Of a DNA stretch of 64,000 nucleotides, positions 37,553-48,300 are shown in pieces (within the stretch, counting starts at the first letter, position 1; each line of letters opens with the position of its first letter). This stretch comes from Vibrio ichthyoenteri ATCC 700023 (GTDB lineage: Bacteria; Pseudomonadota; Gammaproteobacteria; Enterobacterales; Vibrionaceae): positions 1 through 64,000 of the forward strand of contig NZ_AFWF01000175.1 in assembly GCF_000222605.1 (NCBI RefSeq), given 5' to 3'. Made by a program: the position numbers and the translations under genes. The notes under the pieces were generated by a model. It saw only the letters and a program-made list of their open reading frames with translations. It did not search any database and had not been told where the DNA came from.

Positions 37553-37575
37553 AAGCCAGCGACAATGGCTGGCTT
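37553..37575 (-). terminator. terminator after tfoY
   Basis: AAGCCAGC and GCTGGCTT pair around seven bases; on the minus strand the stem is followed by a run of nine T. Confidence 0.88.
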
Positions 37576-37603
37576 AGTTCGAATTATTGCTTTGGTGTAT
37601 CAA

Positions 37604-38197
37604 TCAATGCTCAAGTCTTGAAATCAGCTCTTGGCGGCGATCTTGGGGAATGACTGACCAGTGAGTCCCTTTAATAGCGCCTTCCAATGCCCAAAGTAAC
37701 TCTAAGCTCACTTGATTATCATGTGAGGCTTGGATTGCTTTGTACGCTTGAACAGAACCTGCCTCTTCCAATCTTTCCACTGATTCGATGCCTGCTTTTT
37801 TCAGCATGCGCTCTGTAGCAAGACGTAGATTTGGTAAGTCTTTAATACGAGTTGGTTTCGTTTGTGCTTGAGTGCTCTTCTCTTGCTTAGCGAGAGAGAG
37901 TGCGTCGGTGCCAATTTGCAGTGTTTTTGCACTGTTTTGGTACCACTCTTCGCTTAAGGCAAAATATTTAGTAACAACAGGAAAGCCACGTTTGTGATAC
38001 ACGTACGGTTCTAATCCTTGTTGCTTAAACTGCTCGGTAAGGGCGTTGTCGGCACGAATATGCAGCTTATCGTTCACGACCAGCGCAAACATTGTATCGT
38101 CTGCAAAAATGCCAAACCCACCAAACATAGAGCGAGATTTAATCCGACCTAACGGCTCAAAAAGCCTCATAGAGTCTTTAAGTATTGGTTTATCCAT
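37604..38197 (-). CDS. tfoY: TfoX/Sxy-family regulator TfoY
   Basis: This 197-residue protein has the two domains of TfoX/Sxy regulators: TfoX_N (about 8-95, [28 protein letters not shown]) and TfoX_C (about 115-190, [35 protein letters not shown]). In vibrios, TfoX drives competence and TfoY drives motility and type VI secretion at low c-di-GMP. Assignment to TfoY rests on the c-di-GMP-I riboswitch directly upstream and the neighbour order tfoY-purR-torD-torR as in V. cholerae. The ribosome site GAGAAAG (38204-38210) lies six bases before the ATG and can pair with an upstream CTCTCGG, so translation is probably riboswitch-controlled. Confidence 0.92.
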   Translation of the reverse strand: MDKPILKDSMRLFEPLGRIKSRSMFGGFGIFADDTMFALVVNDKLHIRADNALTEQFKQQGLEPYVYHKRGFPVVTKYFALSEEWYQNSAKTLQIGTDALSLAKQEKSTQAQTKPTRIKDLPNLRLATERMLKKAGIESVERLEEAGSVQAYKAIQASHDNQVSLELLWALEGAIKGTHWSVIPQDRRQELISRLEH

Positions 38198-38206
38198 TCA
38201 GTACTT

Positions 38207-38248
38207 TCTCGGTGTATGTGTATATACGCCACCAAATCAGGTCCGAGA
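38207..38248 (-). promoter_or_regulatory. hairpin sequestering the tfoY ribosome binding site
   Basis: On the minus strand TCTCGG (38243-38248) can pair with CCGAGA (38207-38212), which contains most of the tfoY Shine-Dalgarno sequence. It lies between the c-di-GMP aptamer and the start codon and is a plausible translational expression platform. Inferred from sequence only. Confidence 0.55.
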
Positions 38249-38304
38249 GAATAGCAGTCAATGCAGATATCTGGAGAGTAATCAGTTAACGTGTTGCATT
38301 TCTA

Positions 38305-38396
38305 CCATCGGTAACCCCGCTGCCGTGCATTTATTCAATGTGTAGGTCGGTGGCTTTGCGTCCCATCTTTTCAGAATGGTTTGCCCTGTGCGTGAC
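38305..38396 (-). ncRNA. c-di-GMP-I (GEMM-I, Vc2-type) riboswitch aptamer
   Basis: The minus strand carries the GEMM-I core: CACGCACAGGGCAAACC, the P2 arm with a GAAA-type loop, GGGACGCAAAGCC, a variable P3, and the closing GCGGGGTTACCGATGG. The first and last stretches match, from memory, the V. cholerae Vc2 riboswitch, which also lies upstream of tfoY (VC1722). The aptamer ends about 107 bases before the tfoY ATG. The ligand c-di-GMP is established for this class. Confidence 0.95.
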
Positions 38397-38500
38397 TTAA
38401 TTTGCTCTGCTAAAGATTAAAATACTTCTGTCAGGAAGTATCTCTTTACTATGAGATAGATGTGATCTTTATGCAAGAATAAGTTTTGTTTTTGAGGAGT

Positions 38501-38525
38501 TAGCCGAAGGATTGACCTTCGGCTA
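38501..38525. terminator. hairpin downstream of purR
   Basis: TAGCCGAAGG and CCTTCGGCTA pair perfectly around five bases, 21 bases past the purR stop. There is no T-run on the minus strand, so it may be a weak terminator or 3' stabilising hairpin. Confidence 0.5.
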
Positions 38526-38545
38526 ATCTTTATTGAATCATCAAC

Positions 38546-39550
38546 TTAGTTGATTTTAGCGACGGTGCTGCGTTCAACGATCTCTGGATGCATTTCAAAC
38601 ACGCGTTTTTCGTGCTCTTTATCTTTAATTCGCTCTAGAAGAATTTCAAATGCGTTCTTACCAACACGTCGTTTTGGTTGGTGAACGGTGGTTAGCGGCG
38701 GAGAGAAGTATTCCGCTAACTCGATGTTGTCATAACCAATGACTGAGATGTCTTCAGGAACACGAATGCCTTTTTGTTGTAGACGGCTCATCAAGCCAAG
38801 CGCCATGGTGTCATTGAAGCAGAAAACTGCAGTCGGGCGTTTGTCCATAGCAACCAATTGGTCTGCAGCAAGTACTGCAGTATCACACTCGAAGTTACCT
38901 TCAAGAATCCAATCTTCGTTAACATCTAGTTGAGCTTGATTCATTGCGCGTTTAAAGCCTTGAATACGTTCTTGGCAAACTGCTTTTTCGAAGTGACCAC
39001 TTAGGCAGGCAATGTCTTTATGACCATGGTCGATCAAGAATTTGGTCGCTAGGTAGCCACCTTCTTCTGAGTTGTCGATGATATTGTCTGCTTGAGAAGT
39101 CTCAGGGCCCCAATCCATCACAACTTTAGGAATATCTTTGTGGTTGTTGAGCATCTCGCTCAGTTCTTCCGTTAGGTCAGAACACATCACCAAAATACCA
39201 TCAACGCGTTTTTCAGCGAGCATGCGAATGTAGTCGCGTTGCTTCTCGTAGATACCACCAGTGTTACATAGGATCAGAGTGTAGCCTTGACGGTAGCAGT
39301 AGCTCTCAACGCCATCAATAACTTCAGAGAAGAATAGGTTGGTTGATTGAGTAACCAGCATACCGATGGTACGAGTGGTGTTGCATTTTAGGCTACGAGC
39401 AACGGCACTTGGTGCATAGTTCAGCTCTTTAACCGCTTCCATCACGCGCTCTTGCGTTGTCTCTGCGACAAAACGAGTTTTGTTGATCACGTGTGAAACA
39501 GTAGTAGTTGATACGCCAGCGAGGCGTGCAACGTCTTTAATAGTGGCCAT
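38546..39550 (-). CDS. purR: purine repressor PurR (LacI family)
   Basis: This 334-residue regulator represses purine biosynthesis genes when bound to hypoxanthine or guanine. The N-terminal helix-turn-helix and hinge match Pur[29 protein letters not shown] (residues 1-28) and [13 protein letters not shown] near 44-56. The periplasmic-binding-like effector domain follows (about 60-330), with the corepressor-site DNSEEGGY and CFNDTMALG stretches. The 374-base upstream gap has half of a possible PUR box (CGTTTGCGC at about 39676-39684), not enough to claim autoregulation. Confidence 0.95.
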   Translation of the reverse strand: MATIKDVARLAGVSTTTVSHVINKTRFVAETTQERVMEAVKELNYAPSAVARSLKCNTTRTIGMLVTQSTNLFFSEVIDGVESYCYRQGYTLILCNTGGIYEKQRDYIRMLAEKRVDGILVMCSDLTEELSEMLNNHKDIPKVVMDWGPETSQADNIIDNSEEGGYLATKFLIDHGHKDIACLSGHFEKAVCQERIQGFKRAMNQAQLDVNEDWILEGNFECDTAVLAADQLVAMDKRPTAVFCFNDTMALGLMSRLQQKGIRVPEDISVIGYDNIELAEYFSPPLTTVHQPKRRVGKNAFEILLERIKDKEHEKRVFEMHPEIVERSTVAKIN

Positions 39551-39924
39551 AAGGGATTGTCCTATCTATAGCTGCCACGGCGGTATTCACATATCAGAAT
39601 AATTTGGCAGAAAGTATTAAAAACACAAAAACCGCTTGATTACAGCGGTTTGTATTTAATTCATTATTTTTTTATCGTTTGCGCTGTCGATTCTAGATCG
39701 CATCTCGTTTGGGGGCAAATAAAAATCCCGTCCCCCATACGGTTATACCAATTAGAATAGGTTAATGCTCAATATTTGCGTAACAATAATCGCTTATAGC
39801 GAGGCTGAAATGTCTGCGCCTCGTTATTCTATTAATAGAACGGATAACAATGTTATCCGTGATGGTTATTAGCAATAATAATCAAGTATCTATTTTTATT
39901 AGTATGATGGCTGAAATCGTTGCT
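39551..39924. other. 374-base intergenic region between torD and purR, with clustered hairpins
   Basis: No gene is seen. It holds the purR promoter, a hairpin AACCGC/GCGGTT at about 39629-39650, and a cluster of three palindromic elements at 39799-39859 near the torD end (separate entry). Confidence 0.55.
39799..39859. repeat. three adjacent palindromes downstream of torD
   Basis: In order: an imperfect stem GCGAGGC/GCCTCGT (39799-39824), the perfect 14-base palindrome TTCTATTAATAGAA (39827-39840), and the perfect 19-base palindrome CGGATAACA-A-TGTTATCCG (39841-39859), the last two abutting. They could be 3' hairpins of torD or protein-binding sites. Confidence 0.65.
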
Positions 39925-40572
39925 CTATTCGCCCGTTAGGTATTGGCAATCAAGCTCTAGGAACGCGACGAGAAGTGCTGCGACCGCAGAGTAGAAGCCG
40001 AAATTGTCTAAACCTTGGCATTTGGTTGCAAATTTAGCCACCCAGCTTAAAACGTGTTGACGAATAAAGGCCTCTTGCTCGGCGAAGCTCTCTTCGAAAT
40101 GACGCTCTTGCTCAAGCTCGTTAGAACGGATAATGATGTTACCCAATAGATCAAGCTCAATTGCAATGTGGTCAGCAGGCTCATTTAAGCCTTGTTCTAC
40201 TGCTACACCGTATTTTTGTAGCAAGGCTTCCATCTCGTTAGCAGGCTTGTCATGCAGCAGACCGGTAGTGCCAATGTACATAGAAGCGTAAGGCAAAGCA
40301 GATTCTTTGTCTGACTTTAAAAATAAGTCACAAAAGTCGGCCGCTAATTCTAACTGGTCATCTTCGCGATCAAGTTGACGGTTTAGTGCATCCACAACAC
40401 GATCAATAGCCGGTTTAAGACTTGGGTTCTCACCTAAGCCAGATAAAAAGCTGCGAATCTCAGGGCTTTGATATTGCTCTAGATCTGCTTGTGTTAGCTC
40501 TTTGGCAAATAAGCTAGAGAACCACCAATAAATTTCTGCACGCTTTTCGTTAAACGCTTTTAACTCTTGCAT
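39925..40572 (-). CDS. torD: TorD-family molybdoenzyme chaperone
   Basis: This 215-residue, nearly all-helical cytoplasmic protein is a chaperone that binds the apo form of the molybdenum enzyme TMAO reductase TorA before cofactor insertion and Tat export. Family features include [18 protein letters not shown] near residue 12, [21 protein letters not shown] near 92 and [14 protein letters not shown] near 130. ATG 40572 is preceded by AGGAG. It is divergent from torR. TorA and TorC are not in the window. Confidence 0.92.
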   Translation of the reverse strand: MQELKAFNEKRAEIYWWFSSLFAKELTQADLEQYQSPEIRSFLSGLGENPSLKPAIDRVVDALNRQLDREDDQLELAADFCDLFLKSDKESALPYASMYIGTTGLLHDKPANEMEALLQKYGVAVEQGLNEPADHIAIELDLLGNIIIRSNELEQERHFEESFAEQEAFIRQHVLSWVAKFATKCQGLDNFGFYSAVAALLVAFLELDCQYLTGE

Positions 40573-40730
40573 CAAACAATGCTCCTATTTTCATTCTCCT
40601 ACTATTCTAGCGAAGAAAAATGAATAGGGATAACACTCAATGAGTCAAAATAAGTGCAAAAATGGCAAAATGTTAATGATTGGGCTAGGTTTGTTTTGAA
40701 TCAATAAAAAATCATCTTTCTTGATTTTAA

Positions 40731-40754
40731 TGTAACAAATACTAGAAATGTTAC
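40731..40754. promoter_or_regulatory. inverted repeat upstream of torR
   Basis: TGTAACA (40731-40737) and TGTTAC (40749-40754) form a spaced inverted repeat in the torD-torR gap, about 58 bases before the torR ATG. This could be an operator; it does not match the TorR box I know from E. coli. Confidence 0.35.
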
Positions 40755-40811
40755 GATTTATGAATAGAATACACATCGTAAACAATTCCCAATGCAAATT
40801 AAGTGGTTTAG

Positions 40812-41522
40812 ATGAGCTATCACGTACTAGTTGTAGAAGATGACGCAGTAACTCGCAGCAAGCTGGTTGGCTACTTTCAAAATGAAGGTTATACCGTCAG
40901 CGAAGCAGAAAGCGGCGAGCAGATGCGCGACACACTACAAAATCATGCGATTGATTTAGTTATGCTAGACATCAATCTTCCTGGTGAAGATGGCTTGATG
41001 TTAACGCGTGAACTTCGCAGTCAGTCTGACATTGGAATTATCCTGGTAACAGGACGCACGGATAGCATTGATAAGATCGTTGGTTTAGAAATGGGTGCCG
41101 ACGATTATGTAACAAAACCGTTTGAACTTCGTGAACTGTTAGTTCGAGTGAAAAACCTACTGTGGCGTATTTCGTCAGCGCGTAATGCCGGTAGTGTTGT
41201 TGATCAGAAAAACGATTCAAATTTGGTGCGTTTTGGTGAGTGGATGTTTGACGTTCAGCGCCGCGCGCTTAGCCGTAATGGCGAGCCAGTAAAACTCACT
41301 AAAGCAGAATATGAACTTTTGGTTGCGCTTTCTACGTACCCAAATCAGGTGCTTAGTCGCGAACGCATTCTTAATATGATCAGCCACCGTGTTGATGCGC
41401 CGAATGACCGTACGATTGACGTGCTGATTCGACGCATGCGTGCGAAGATGGAGTTCGATCCAAAGAACCCACAGATTTTTGTGACAGTTCATGGTGAAGG
41501 TTACATGTTCGCAGGCGATTAA
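40812..41522 (+). CDS. torR: OmpR-family response regulator TorR
   Basis: This 236-residue response regulator controls TMAO respiration genes in response to the TorS sensor. The receiver domain has the acidic pocket VVEDD near 7-11, the phosphoacceptor Asp53 in MLDINLP, and Lys near 103 in DDYVTKPFELRE. The winged-helix DNA-binding domain covers about 135-235 (LTKAEYELLVALS, DRTIDVLIRRMRAK). Very similar to E. coli TorR and less so to ArcA. Divergent torD supports TorR. The cognate histidine kinase is not in the window. Confidence 0.93.
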   Translation: MSYHVLVVEDDAVTRSKLVGYFQNEGYTVSEAESGEQMRDTLQNHAIDLVMLDINLPGEDGLMLTRELRSQSDIGIILVTGRTDSIDKIVGLEMGADDYVTKPFELRELLVRVKNLLWRISSARNAGSVVDQKNDSNLVRFGEWMFDVQRRALSRNGEPVKLTKAEYELLVALSTYPNQVLSRERILNMISHRVDAPNDRTIDVLIRRMRAKMEFDPKNPQIFVTVHGEGYMFAGD

Positions 41523-41545
41523 TCGTCGACGAAATCCCGTGATAA

Positions 41546-41573
41546 AAAAACCGAAGCCTAGGCTTCGGTTTTT
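41546..41573. terminator. bidirectional terminator between torR and elyC
   Basis: AAAAACCGAAGCC and GGCTTCGGTTTTT pair perfectly around two bases between convergent genes. Confidence 0.9.
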
Positions 41574-41619
41574 CTTTTTTAGTCGGGCACTAACGGCGTT
41601 CCCACCGTTAGCCTGATCA

Positions 41620-42423
41620 CTACAGGTTACTTTGCGAAGCCTCAAGACTTTGCTCTTCGTAATCGGATGCCCAATCTCTTAAGCTTTGCCAAATACGACC
41701 TAGCGTCTCGTGCCAGTAGCGCTCAGTCTGCTCTAGATAGATAGCTTTCGGCGTGTACTTGCTCCAGAACTGATGAATTTCATCTTGAGCTAAGTAATTG
41801 GTCGGCGCAGGGTAAGGATTCAATCCGGCAGAATGAAATTCATTCAGCGCACGCTGCATGTGGCTAGCTGACGTCACTAAGACCACTTCTTTGCGTTTAA
41901 CAAAGGCCGCTGCTTGACGCGCTTCTTCCCAAGTATCTTTTGCTGTTTCAAGCAAAATAATATCAGACTTAGAGACACCTAATGCTAAAGCTACTTTGGC
42001 CATCATGCGCGCGTTACTGACATCAGAACCGCCTGCATAACCAGACAGAATCAGTTTTGACCCTGGGTAGATGCGCATAATGCGAATACCTTCCGCCAAA
42101 CGCATCAAACCGGTACGGCTTAATTCTGATGTTGGCGGGATGGTGTCATCCACAACATGACCACTACCGAGCACCATGACGTAATCGATAGACTTATCGA
42201 CCGGTAAAAAAACGCTAAATTGACGCTCAATCGGCATTAATAAACGAGAAGCGACGGGTTGGAATGAAATCAGAAACATTCCGATAAATGAGAAGAGAAC
42301 AACAAAGCAGCCTGTTTTCTGCTTTCTTGTAAACATGATCAGCATTAAGCCGATAAAGCCAATGATCAGCATCGCTGGTAAAGGCATGAGTAAAGACGAG
42401 ACGACTTTTTTCAGCTCAAACAT
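41620..42423 (-). CDS. elyC: envelope biogenesis factor ElyC (DUF218)
   Basis: This 267-residue inner-membrane protein has two N-terminal transmembrane helices (about 11-31 and 38-55) and a DUF218 (YdcF-type) domain from about 78 to 235. Its motifs are VMVLGSGH, LILSGYAGGSDVSNARMMAKVA, DTWEEARQAA and VTSASHMQRALNEF. E. coli ElyC influences peptidoglycan and enterobacterial common antigen lipid carrier metabolism. In E. coli elyC also neighbours cmoM-mukFEB, which supports the name. Confidence 0.92.
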   Translation of the reverse strand: MFELKKVVSSLLMPLPAMLIIGFIGLMLIMFTRKQKTGCFVVLFSFIGMFLISFQPVASRLLMPIERQFSVFLPVDKSIDYVMVLGSGHVVDDTIPPTSELSRTGLMRLAEGIRIMRIYPGSKLILSGYAGGSDVSNARMMAKVALALGVSKSDIILLETAKDTWEEARQAAAFVKRKEVVLVTSASHMQRALNEFHSAGLNPYPAPTNYLAQDEIHQFWSKYTPKAIYLEQTERYWHETLGRIWQSLRDWASDYEEQSLEASQSNL

Positions 42424-42519
42424 ACTTAAATAGTCCGAAAAAACACCAGTTGATTAGAAATTAAGAGAATCCCTCTTTATATCTGCCCTTCTTGTGACAG
42501 AATAGCAGCACGATTAGAC

Positions 42520-43335
42520 ATGATAACTCAAGCTGCTGTGACTGAAGACCGTAATTTCGACGATATTGCCCACAAATTTGCAAAAAACATATACGGCTCT
42601 GACAAAGGTGAGATTCGCCAAGTCATTGTCTGGCAAGATCTTGAGCAAGCGCTCACCAAACTGGGAGCAGATACTCATACCCTGCAAGTGCTAGATGCCG
42701 GTGGTGGTCTTGCGCAAATGTCGCAAAAGATTGCCAAGCTCGGACATCAAATTGCGCTGTGTGATCTATCTTCTGAGATGCTGCAATTGGCAAAACAAGA
42801 AATAGAACGCAATGGTCTCCTTGATCACTATCGCCTGATTCATTCACCTGTACAGGAGATTGCTCAGCATATGGACGCTCCAGTTGATTTGGTGATGTTC
42901 CATGCGGTAATGGAGTGGTTGGTTGACCCTAAAACGGCTTTGCAAACATTGCTTGAGCAAGTCAAACCCGATGGTATCGCTTCGGTGATGTTCTATAACC
43001 ACCATGGTTTAGTCTACAAAAATGTCGTGTGTGGCAACATTCCGCATGTGCTTGATGGCATGCCACACCGCAAACGATTTAAACTTCAGCCACAGAAAGG
43101 CTTGATTCCTGAAGAGGTCTATCAATGGATCGAAGAAGCGGGTTTTGAAATTTGTGGTAAATCTGCTATTCGCTGTTTTAGTGATTACATTGGTAATCGT
43201 CAAAATATGGGTGAATTCCAGTATGAAGATGTACTGGCACTGGAAGAAAAACTGTGCCGACAAGAGCCTTACCTCTCACTAGGCCGATACATTCATGTAT
43301 GGGCGAAGAAGAAAGATAAACAGGAAGAACAATGA
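42520..43335 (+). CDS. cmoM: tRNA 5-carboxymethoxyuridine methyltransferase CmoM (SmtA)
   Basis: This 271-residue class I methyltransferase converts cmo5U34 to mcmo5U34 in tRNA wobble positions using S-adenosylmethionine. The SAM motif is [20 protein letters not shown] near residue 56 and the acidic strand end CDLSSEML near 80. The N-terminal [23 protein letters not shown] is typical. Its stop overlaps the mukF ATG (ATGA), starting the cmoM-mukF-mukE-mukB operon, as in E. coli. CmoA and CmoB, which make its substrate, are encoded about 10 kb away in this window. Confidence 0.95.
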   Translation: MITQAAVTEDRNFDDIAHKFAKNIYGSDKGEIRQVIVWQDLEQALTKLGADTHTLQVLDAGGGLAQMSQKIAKLGHQIALCDLSSEMLQLAKQEIERNGLLDHYRLIHSPVQEIAQHMDAPVDLVMFHAVMEWLVDPKTALQTLLEQVKPDGIASVMFYNHHGLVYKNVVCGNIPHVLDGMPHRKRFKLQPQKGLIPEEVYQWIEEAGFEICGKSAIRCFSDYIGNRQNMGEFQYEDVLALEEKLCRQEPYLSLGRYIHVWAKKKDKQEEQ

Positions 43336-44669
43336 GTGAGATGACTCTCAATGTTGCTGAGCAGCCGATTGATGAATTGGTCGGCTGGGTTAAGCAACAC
43401 GATTTCTCATTGAACCTAAGCAGCGAAAGATTGGCTTTTCTTATCGCGATCTCAGTATTGAGTAATGAAAGGTTTGATGAAGAATTGGGTGAAGGTGAAC
43501 TCCATGATGCGTTCACTATCGTCACTCGATTATTTGAAGATACCGGCGAAGCGTCAGCGTTTCGTGCCAATAACGCCATTAATGAGATGGTAAAACAGCG
43601 CTTAATTAGCCGTTTTACCAGTGAAGTGAATGATGGCGTCAGTATTTATCGTTTGTCACCGTTAGCAATTGGAATTACCGATTACTACGTGCGTCATCGC
43701 GAGTTCTCACGCCTTAAACTGTCGATTCAATTGTCGATGGTGGCCGATGAGATGGCGAAAGCGATTGAAGCGGCGCAGAAAGGCGGCACTCCGGGTCATT
43801 GGAAAAAGAACGTTTACGGGGTATTGAAATACTCGGTAGGCGAAATCTTTGACCAAATCGATCTCAACCAACGTGTGATGGATGAGCAGCAACAATCGGT
43901 GAAGCTACAAATTGCCGAACTACTGAACAAAGATTGGCGCGAAGCGATCAATAACTGTGAAGCCTTGTTGTCTGAAACGTCGACCACGTTACGTGAGCTG
44001 CAAGATACCTTGCAAGCGGCCGGAGATGAGCTGCAAACGCAGATTTTGGATATCCAAGAGATCATCTACGGTGATGAAGAGCTTGAGTTTGTAGAAGAGA
44101 CTTTGTTTGGTCTACAGATGAAGCTCGACCGCATTACTCGATGGGGTCAGCAAGCGATCGACTTATGGATTGGTTACGACCGTCATGTGCATAAGTTTAT
44201 TCGTACCGCGATCGATATGGATAAGAACCGTGCTTTCAGTACGCGTCTACGCCAATCAATGAAAGACTACTTCGATATGCCTTGGTTCTTAACCTATGCC
44301 GACGCTGAGCGTTTGAGCGACTTACGTGACGAAGCCCTTGTGCTGCGTGACGATGAAGTGACCGGTCAAGTGCCATTAGAAGTAGAATACGAAGAGTTTC
44401 AACAAGTCAATGATGAGCTGTCTGAGCGCATTGGCGAGATGCTTAGAGCGCATAAAGAGCGCGGTGTGCCGATTGATTTGGGCACCGTATTGCGCGATTA
44501 CCTCGCCCAGCATCCTCGCACTCATCATTTTGATTTAGCCCGAATCGTCGTCGACCAAGCCGTCAGAATGGGTTATTCCGAAGCGGATTACCAAGCGGTT
44601 CAGCCAGACTGGCAAGCGATCAACGAATTTGGTGCAAAGGTACAAGCAAATGTCATCGACCGATACTAA
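43332..44669 (+). CDS. mukF: chromosome condensin kleisin MukF
   Basis: This 445-residue kleisin bridges MukB heads and recruits MukE in the MukBEF condensin that organises the chromosome. An N-terminal winged-helix domain (about 10-110), a helical middle region (about 120-290) and a C-terminal winged helix (about 330-440) fit family structure. Length is close to E. coli MukF (440). It overlaps cmoM by four bases and mukE by 20. Confidence 0.96.
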   Translation: MSEMTLNVAEQPIDELVGWVKQHDFSLNLSSERLAFLIAISVLSNERFDEELGEGELHDAFTIVTRLFEDTGEASAFRANNAINEMVKQRLISRFTSEVNDGVSIYRLSPLAIGITDYYVRHREFSRLKLSIQLSMVADEMAKAIEAAQKGGTPGHWKKNVYGVLKYSVGEIFDQIDLNQRVMDEQQQSVKLQIAELLNKDWREAINNCEALLSETSTTLRELQDTLQAAGDELQTQILDIQEIIYGDEELEFVEETLFGLQMKLDRITRWGQQAIDLWIGYDRHVHKFIRTAIDMDKNRAFSTRLRQSMKDYFDMPWFLTYADAERLSDLRDEALVLRDDEVTGQVPLEVEYEEFQQVNDELSERIGEMLRAHKERGVPIDLGTVLRDYLAQHPRTHHFDLARIVVDQAVRMGYSEADYQAVQPDWQAINEFGAKVQANVIDRY

Positions 44670-45363
44670 TGAATACATGCCAGAGAAACTGGCAAAAGCA
44701 ATTTCAAATCCTCTGTTTCCAGCGCTTGATAGCGTGTTGCGTGCAGGGCGTCATATCTCGAGTGAAGATCTCGACAACCATGCATTGTTGTCTGATTTTG
44801 AAACTGAATTAGCGCTGTTTTACCAACGCTACAATACCGAGCTTGTGAAAGCGCCAGAAGGTTTCTTCTATTTGCGCCCGCGTTCAACCTCGTTGATCAG
44901 CCGTAGTGTTCTCTCTGAGCTTGATATGCTGGTGGGTAAGGTTTTGTGTTTCCTTTACCTTAGCCCTGAGCGTTTGGCTCATGAAGGTATTTTTAGCAAC
45001 CAAGAGTTGTACGACGAGTTGCTGCAATTAACTGACGAAAACAAGTTAATGAAGCTGGTGACTAACCGTGCAACCGGTTCAGATCTCGATAAAGAAAAGT
45101 TGTTTGATAAAGTGCGTACCTCTTTGCGTCGTCTGCGTCGCCTTGGCATGATCATCAACATCGGTGAAACCGGTAAATTCCGTATTAGTGAAGCAGTATT
45201 CCGTTTCGGTGCAGATGTTCGCGTTGGCGACGACATGCGTGAAGCGCAATTGCGTCTGATCCGTGACGGTGAAGCTGTGATTCACACCAAAGAGCCAAGC
45301 CAAGGTAGCTTGCTTAATGACGATGATCACCAAGAACAAGAAGAATTAGAGGGTGAAGCATGA
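44650..45363 (+). CDS. mukE: chromosome partition protein MukE
   Basis: This 237-residue protein has two winged-helix domains and binds MukF and DNA in the MukBEF complex. The hallmark start [28 protein letters not shown] lies at about residue 10. I chose ATG 44650, which has AAAGG nine bases upstream and overlaps mukF; ATG 44677 (MPEKLAKA) is an alternative. The C-terminal tail is acidic ([14 protein letters not shown]). It ends in an ATGA overlap with mukB. Confidence 0.95.
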   Translation: MSSTDTNEYMPEKLAKAISNPLFPALDSVLRAGRHISSEDLDNHALLSDFETELALFYQRYNTELVKAPEGFFYLRPRSTSLISRSVLSELDMLVGKVLCFLYLSPERLAHEGIFSNQELYDELLQLTDENKLMKLVTNRATGSDLDKEKLFDKVRTSLRRLRRLGMIINIGETGKFRISEAVFRFGADVRVGDDMREAQLRLIRDGEAVIHTKEPSQGSLLNDDDHQEQEELEGEA

Positions 45364-48300
45364 TTCAACGCGGTAAATATCAATCGCTAACCATGATCAA
45401 CTGGAACGGCTTCTTTGCTCGTACTTTTGATATTGATGGCTTAGTGACTACGCTTTCAGGCGGTAACGGTGCGGGTAAGTCGACCACTATGGCGGCATTT
45501 ATTACAGCCCTAATCCCTGACCAAACACTATTGCACTTCCGTAACACGACAGAAGCGGGTAGTAGCCAAGCCTCTCGTGACAAAGGTCTTTACGGTAAAC
45601 TGCAGCCGGGTGCCTGTTATGCGGCGCTCGATGTGGTGAACTCACGTAACCAACGCCTATTGTTTGCGGTAAAACTGCAGCAAGTAGCCGGTCGTGATAA
45701 AAAAGTCGACATCAAACCGTTTGTGATTCAAGGCTTGCCAAGTCATGTGAAACCAACCGATCTATTGATTGAGAGTGTATCTGAAACGCAAGCTCGTGTG
45801 CGTCAAATCAACGAAGTTAAAGACAGCGCATTGCAATATGAAGGCGTGCAGTTCAAAGCTTTCCCTTCGATTGTGGATTATCACGCGCAAATGTTTGAAT
45901 TCGGCGTTATCCCGAAAAAACTGCGTAATTCTGCGGACCGTTCAAAATTCTATCGCTTGATTGAAGCCTCACTGTACGGTGGTATCTCAAGTGCGATCAC
46001 TCGTTCACTACGAGACTACTTATTGCCACAAAACGGCGGGGTGAAGAAAGCCTTCCAAGATATGGAATCGGCGCTGCGTGAAAACCGCATGACGCTAGAA
46101 GCGATCAAAACCACCCAAGCTGACCGTGACTTGTTCAAACATTTGATTACCGAATCGACCAATTACGTGGCGGCCGATTACATGCGCCATGCCAATGAGC
46201 GTCGTAATAAAATTGAACAAACCATGTCATTGCGCGGTGAACTGTTTGGTTCACGTCACAGCTTGATTGAGCAAAATAACTTGCTTAATCGTGTGCAAGA
46301 AGAGCTGGAACTGCTGATTGAAGGCGAAGCGGCGCTTGAGCAAGACCATCAAGCGGCATCAGACCATCTGCAATTAGTTCAAAATGCACTGCGTCAGCAA
46401 GAAAAAATCGCCCGTTACCAAGAAGATCTTGAAGAGCTCAATGAGCGTCTTGAAGAGCAAGCGATGGTGGTGGAAGAAGCGCAAGAACGCGTACTGATGT
46501 CTGAAGAGCAGGCAACGGTTGCTGAAGAAGAAGTGGATAGTCTTAAAACGCAGTTGGCTGATTATCAGCAAGCGTTAGACATGCAGCAAACACGTGCACT
46601 GCAATACCAGCAAGCCGTAGAAGCATTAGGTAAAGCGCAGCAGTTGTTAGCGGATGAGTCGCTGACAGCAGAAACAGCGCAAGCGTTAGTTGCACAGTTA
46701 AAGCACCGCGAAACAGAAAATACCACCACGCTATTGGCTCTGAAACACAAGTTAGATATGTCATCAGCGGCGGTGAAGCAGTTTGAAACCGCGTTGTGCT
46801 TAGTCCGTAGTATCCAAGGCGAAGTGCCTCGTGAGCAAGCGGCGCAGCAAGCCAAACAAGTGATCATCCAAGCGCGTGAAGCCAAACAAGTGAGCGAGAA
46901 CGAAGCGCAATGGCGTGCTCAGCATCGTGATCTTGAACGCAGTTTAATTCAACAGCGTCAAGCGCGTGAATTAGGTCAAGATTACCGTAAGCAGCACAAC
47001 GTTGAGCTGATTGATGAGCTTAGTTTCGAGCAAGAACGTGAGCGCCATGCTGCGCATATCGAATCATTGGAATACGCGCAAGAAGATCTGCGAGAACAAC
47101 GCAGTGAACAGCGTCGCGTAGAGCAAGATGCACAGGCTGAAATTGCTAAACTTGAAGCGATTGCACCTACGTGGATTGCGGCTAATGACGCACTTGAGAG
47201 CTTAAAAGAGCAAAGCGGCGCAGAGCTGTTTGATAGCCAAGCTGTCATGACGCAAATGCAATTGGTGCTTGAAGAAGAAAAACAGCAGTCGATTGCCAAA
47301 GATAAACTGGCAGAGCGTCGTAGCTTCCTTGATAGTGAAATTGAGCGTTTAGCGTCTCCGGGTGGTCCAAACGATCCGCGCGTCAAAGGCCTCGCCGACA
47401 CCCTTGGCGGTGTGCTGCTGTCTGAAATTTACGATGACATTACCTTGAGTGATGCGCCATATTTCAGTGCGATGTACGGCCCAGCGCGTCATGCGATTGT
47501 GGTGTCTGACCTTGCTGGTATTGAAGAGAAATTGGTTGAACTGGATGATTGTCCAGAAGACTTGTACATCATTGAAGGCGACATTGACGCGTTCGATGAC
47601 AGCTCATTCGATGCTGAAGAACTGGAAGGTGCGGTATGCGTGCGTTTGAACGAGCGTCAATTACGCTACTCACGCTTGCCAGAAATTCCACTGTTTGGTC
47701 GCGCCGCGCGTGAACAACGTTTGGAGTTGTTACGTGAAGAACGTGAAGAAGTGGTAGAGAACCATGCTAAGGCGGCGTTCGATTCACAAAAGCTTCAGCG
47801 TTTATATCAAGCTTTCAATAACTTCGTGGCTAAGCATATTCAAGTTGCTTTCCAAGCTGATCCAGAAAAAGCGCTATTGGCAGTGCGTGAAAAGCGTAGC
47901 CAAGCAGCACGTATCTTGTCTGAGCTGGATAGCAAAGAGCAACAGCAACGTAGCCAGCTAATGGCGAGCAAACAAGCGGTTTCATTGCTTGATAAGCTAG
48001 CCCCAATCATGCGCTTTATCGAAGATGAAACGCTAGAAGCGCGCTTTGCTGAGCTGGAAGAAAAACTGGCGCAAGTATCACAAGCGAAAGGGTTCTTATC
48101 ACTGCATGCGAAAACAGTGGCTGAACTTGAAAGCGTGATCAGCGCATTGGATGCCGACCCTGAGCAGTTTGACGCGCTCGAAGCGGATTACCAAGCGGCG
48201 GATCGCCAACTGCAGACCCTGAAGACACAAATCTTTGCTCTATCAGATTTGGTTGAACGTCGTCATTACTTCGCTTATTCCGACTCTGTGGCGCTACTAA

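Noticed and set aside
39669-39684. Possible PurR operator (PUR box) upstream of purR
   Set aside because: Only one half, GTTTGCGC, matches; the other half (TTTTTATC) agrees with the consensus at two of eight positions.
41217-41645. Minus-strand open frame of 142 codons opposite torR
   Set aside because: It overlaps torR and the torR-elyC terminator; no domain is recognisable.
46982-47401. Minus-strand open frame opposite mukB, rich in Ser, Cys and Arg
   Set aside because: Composition is what a reverse reading of a Glu/Gln/Ala-rich coiled coil gives; it is a shadow of mukB.
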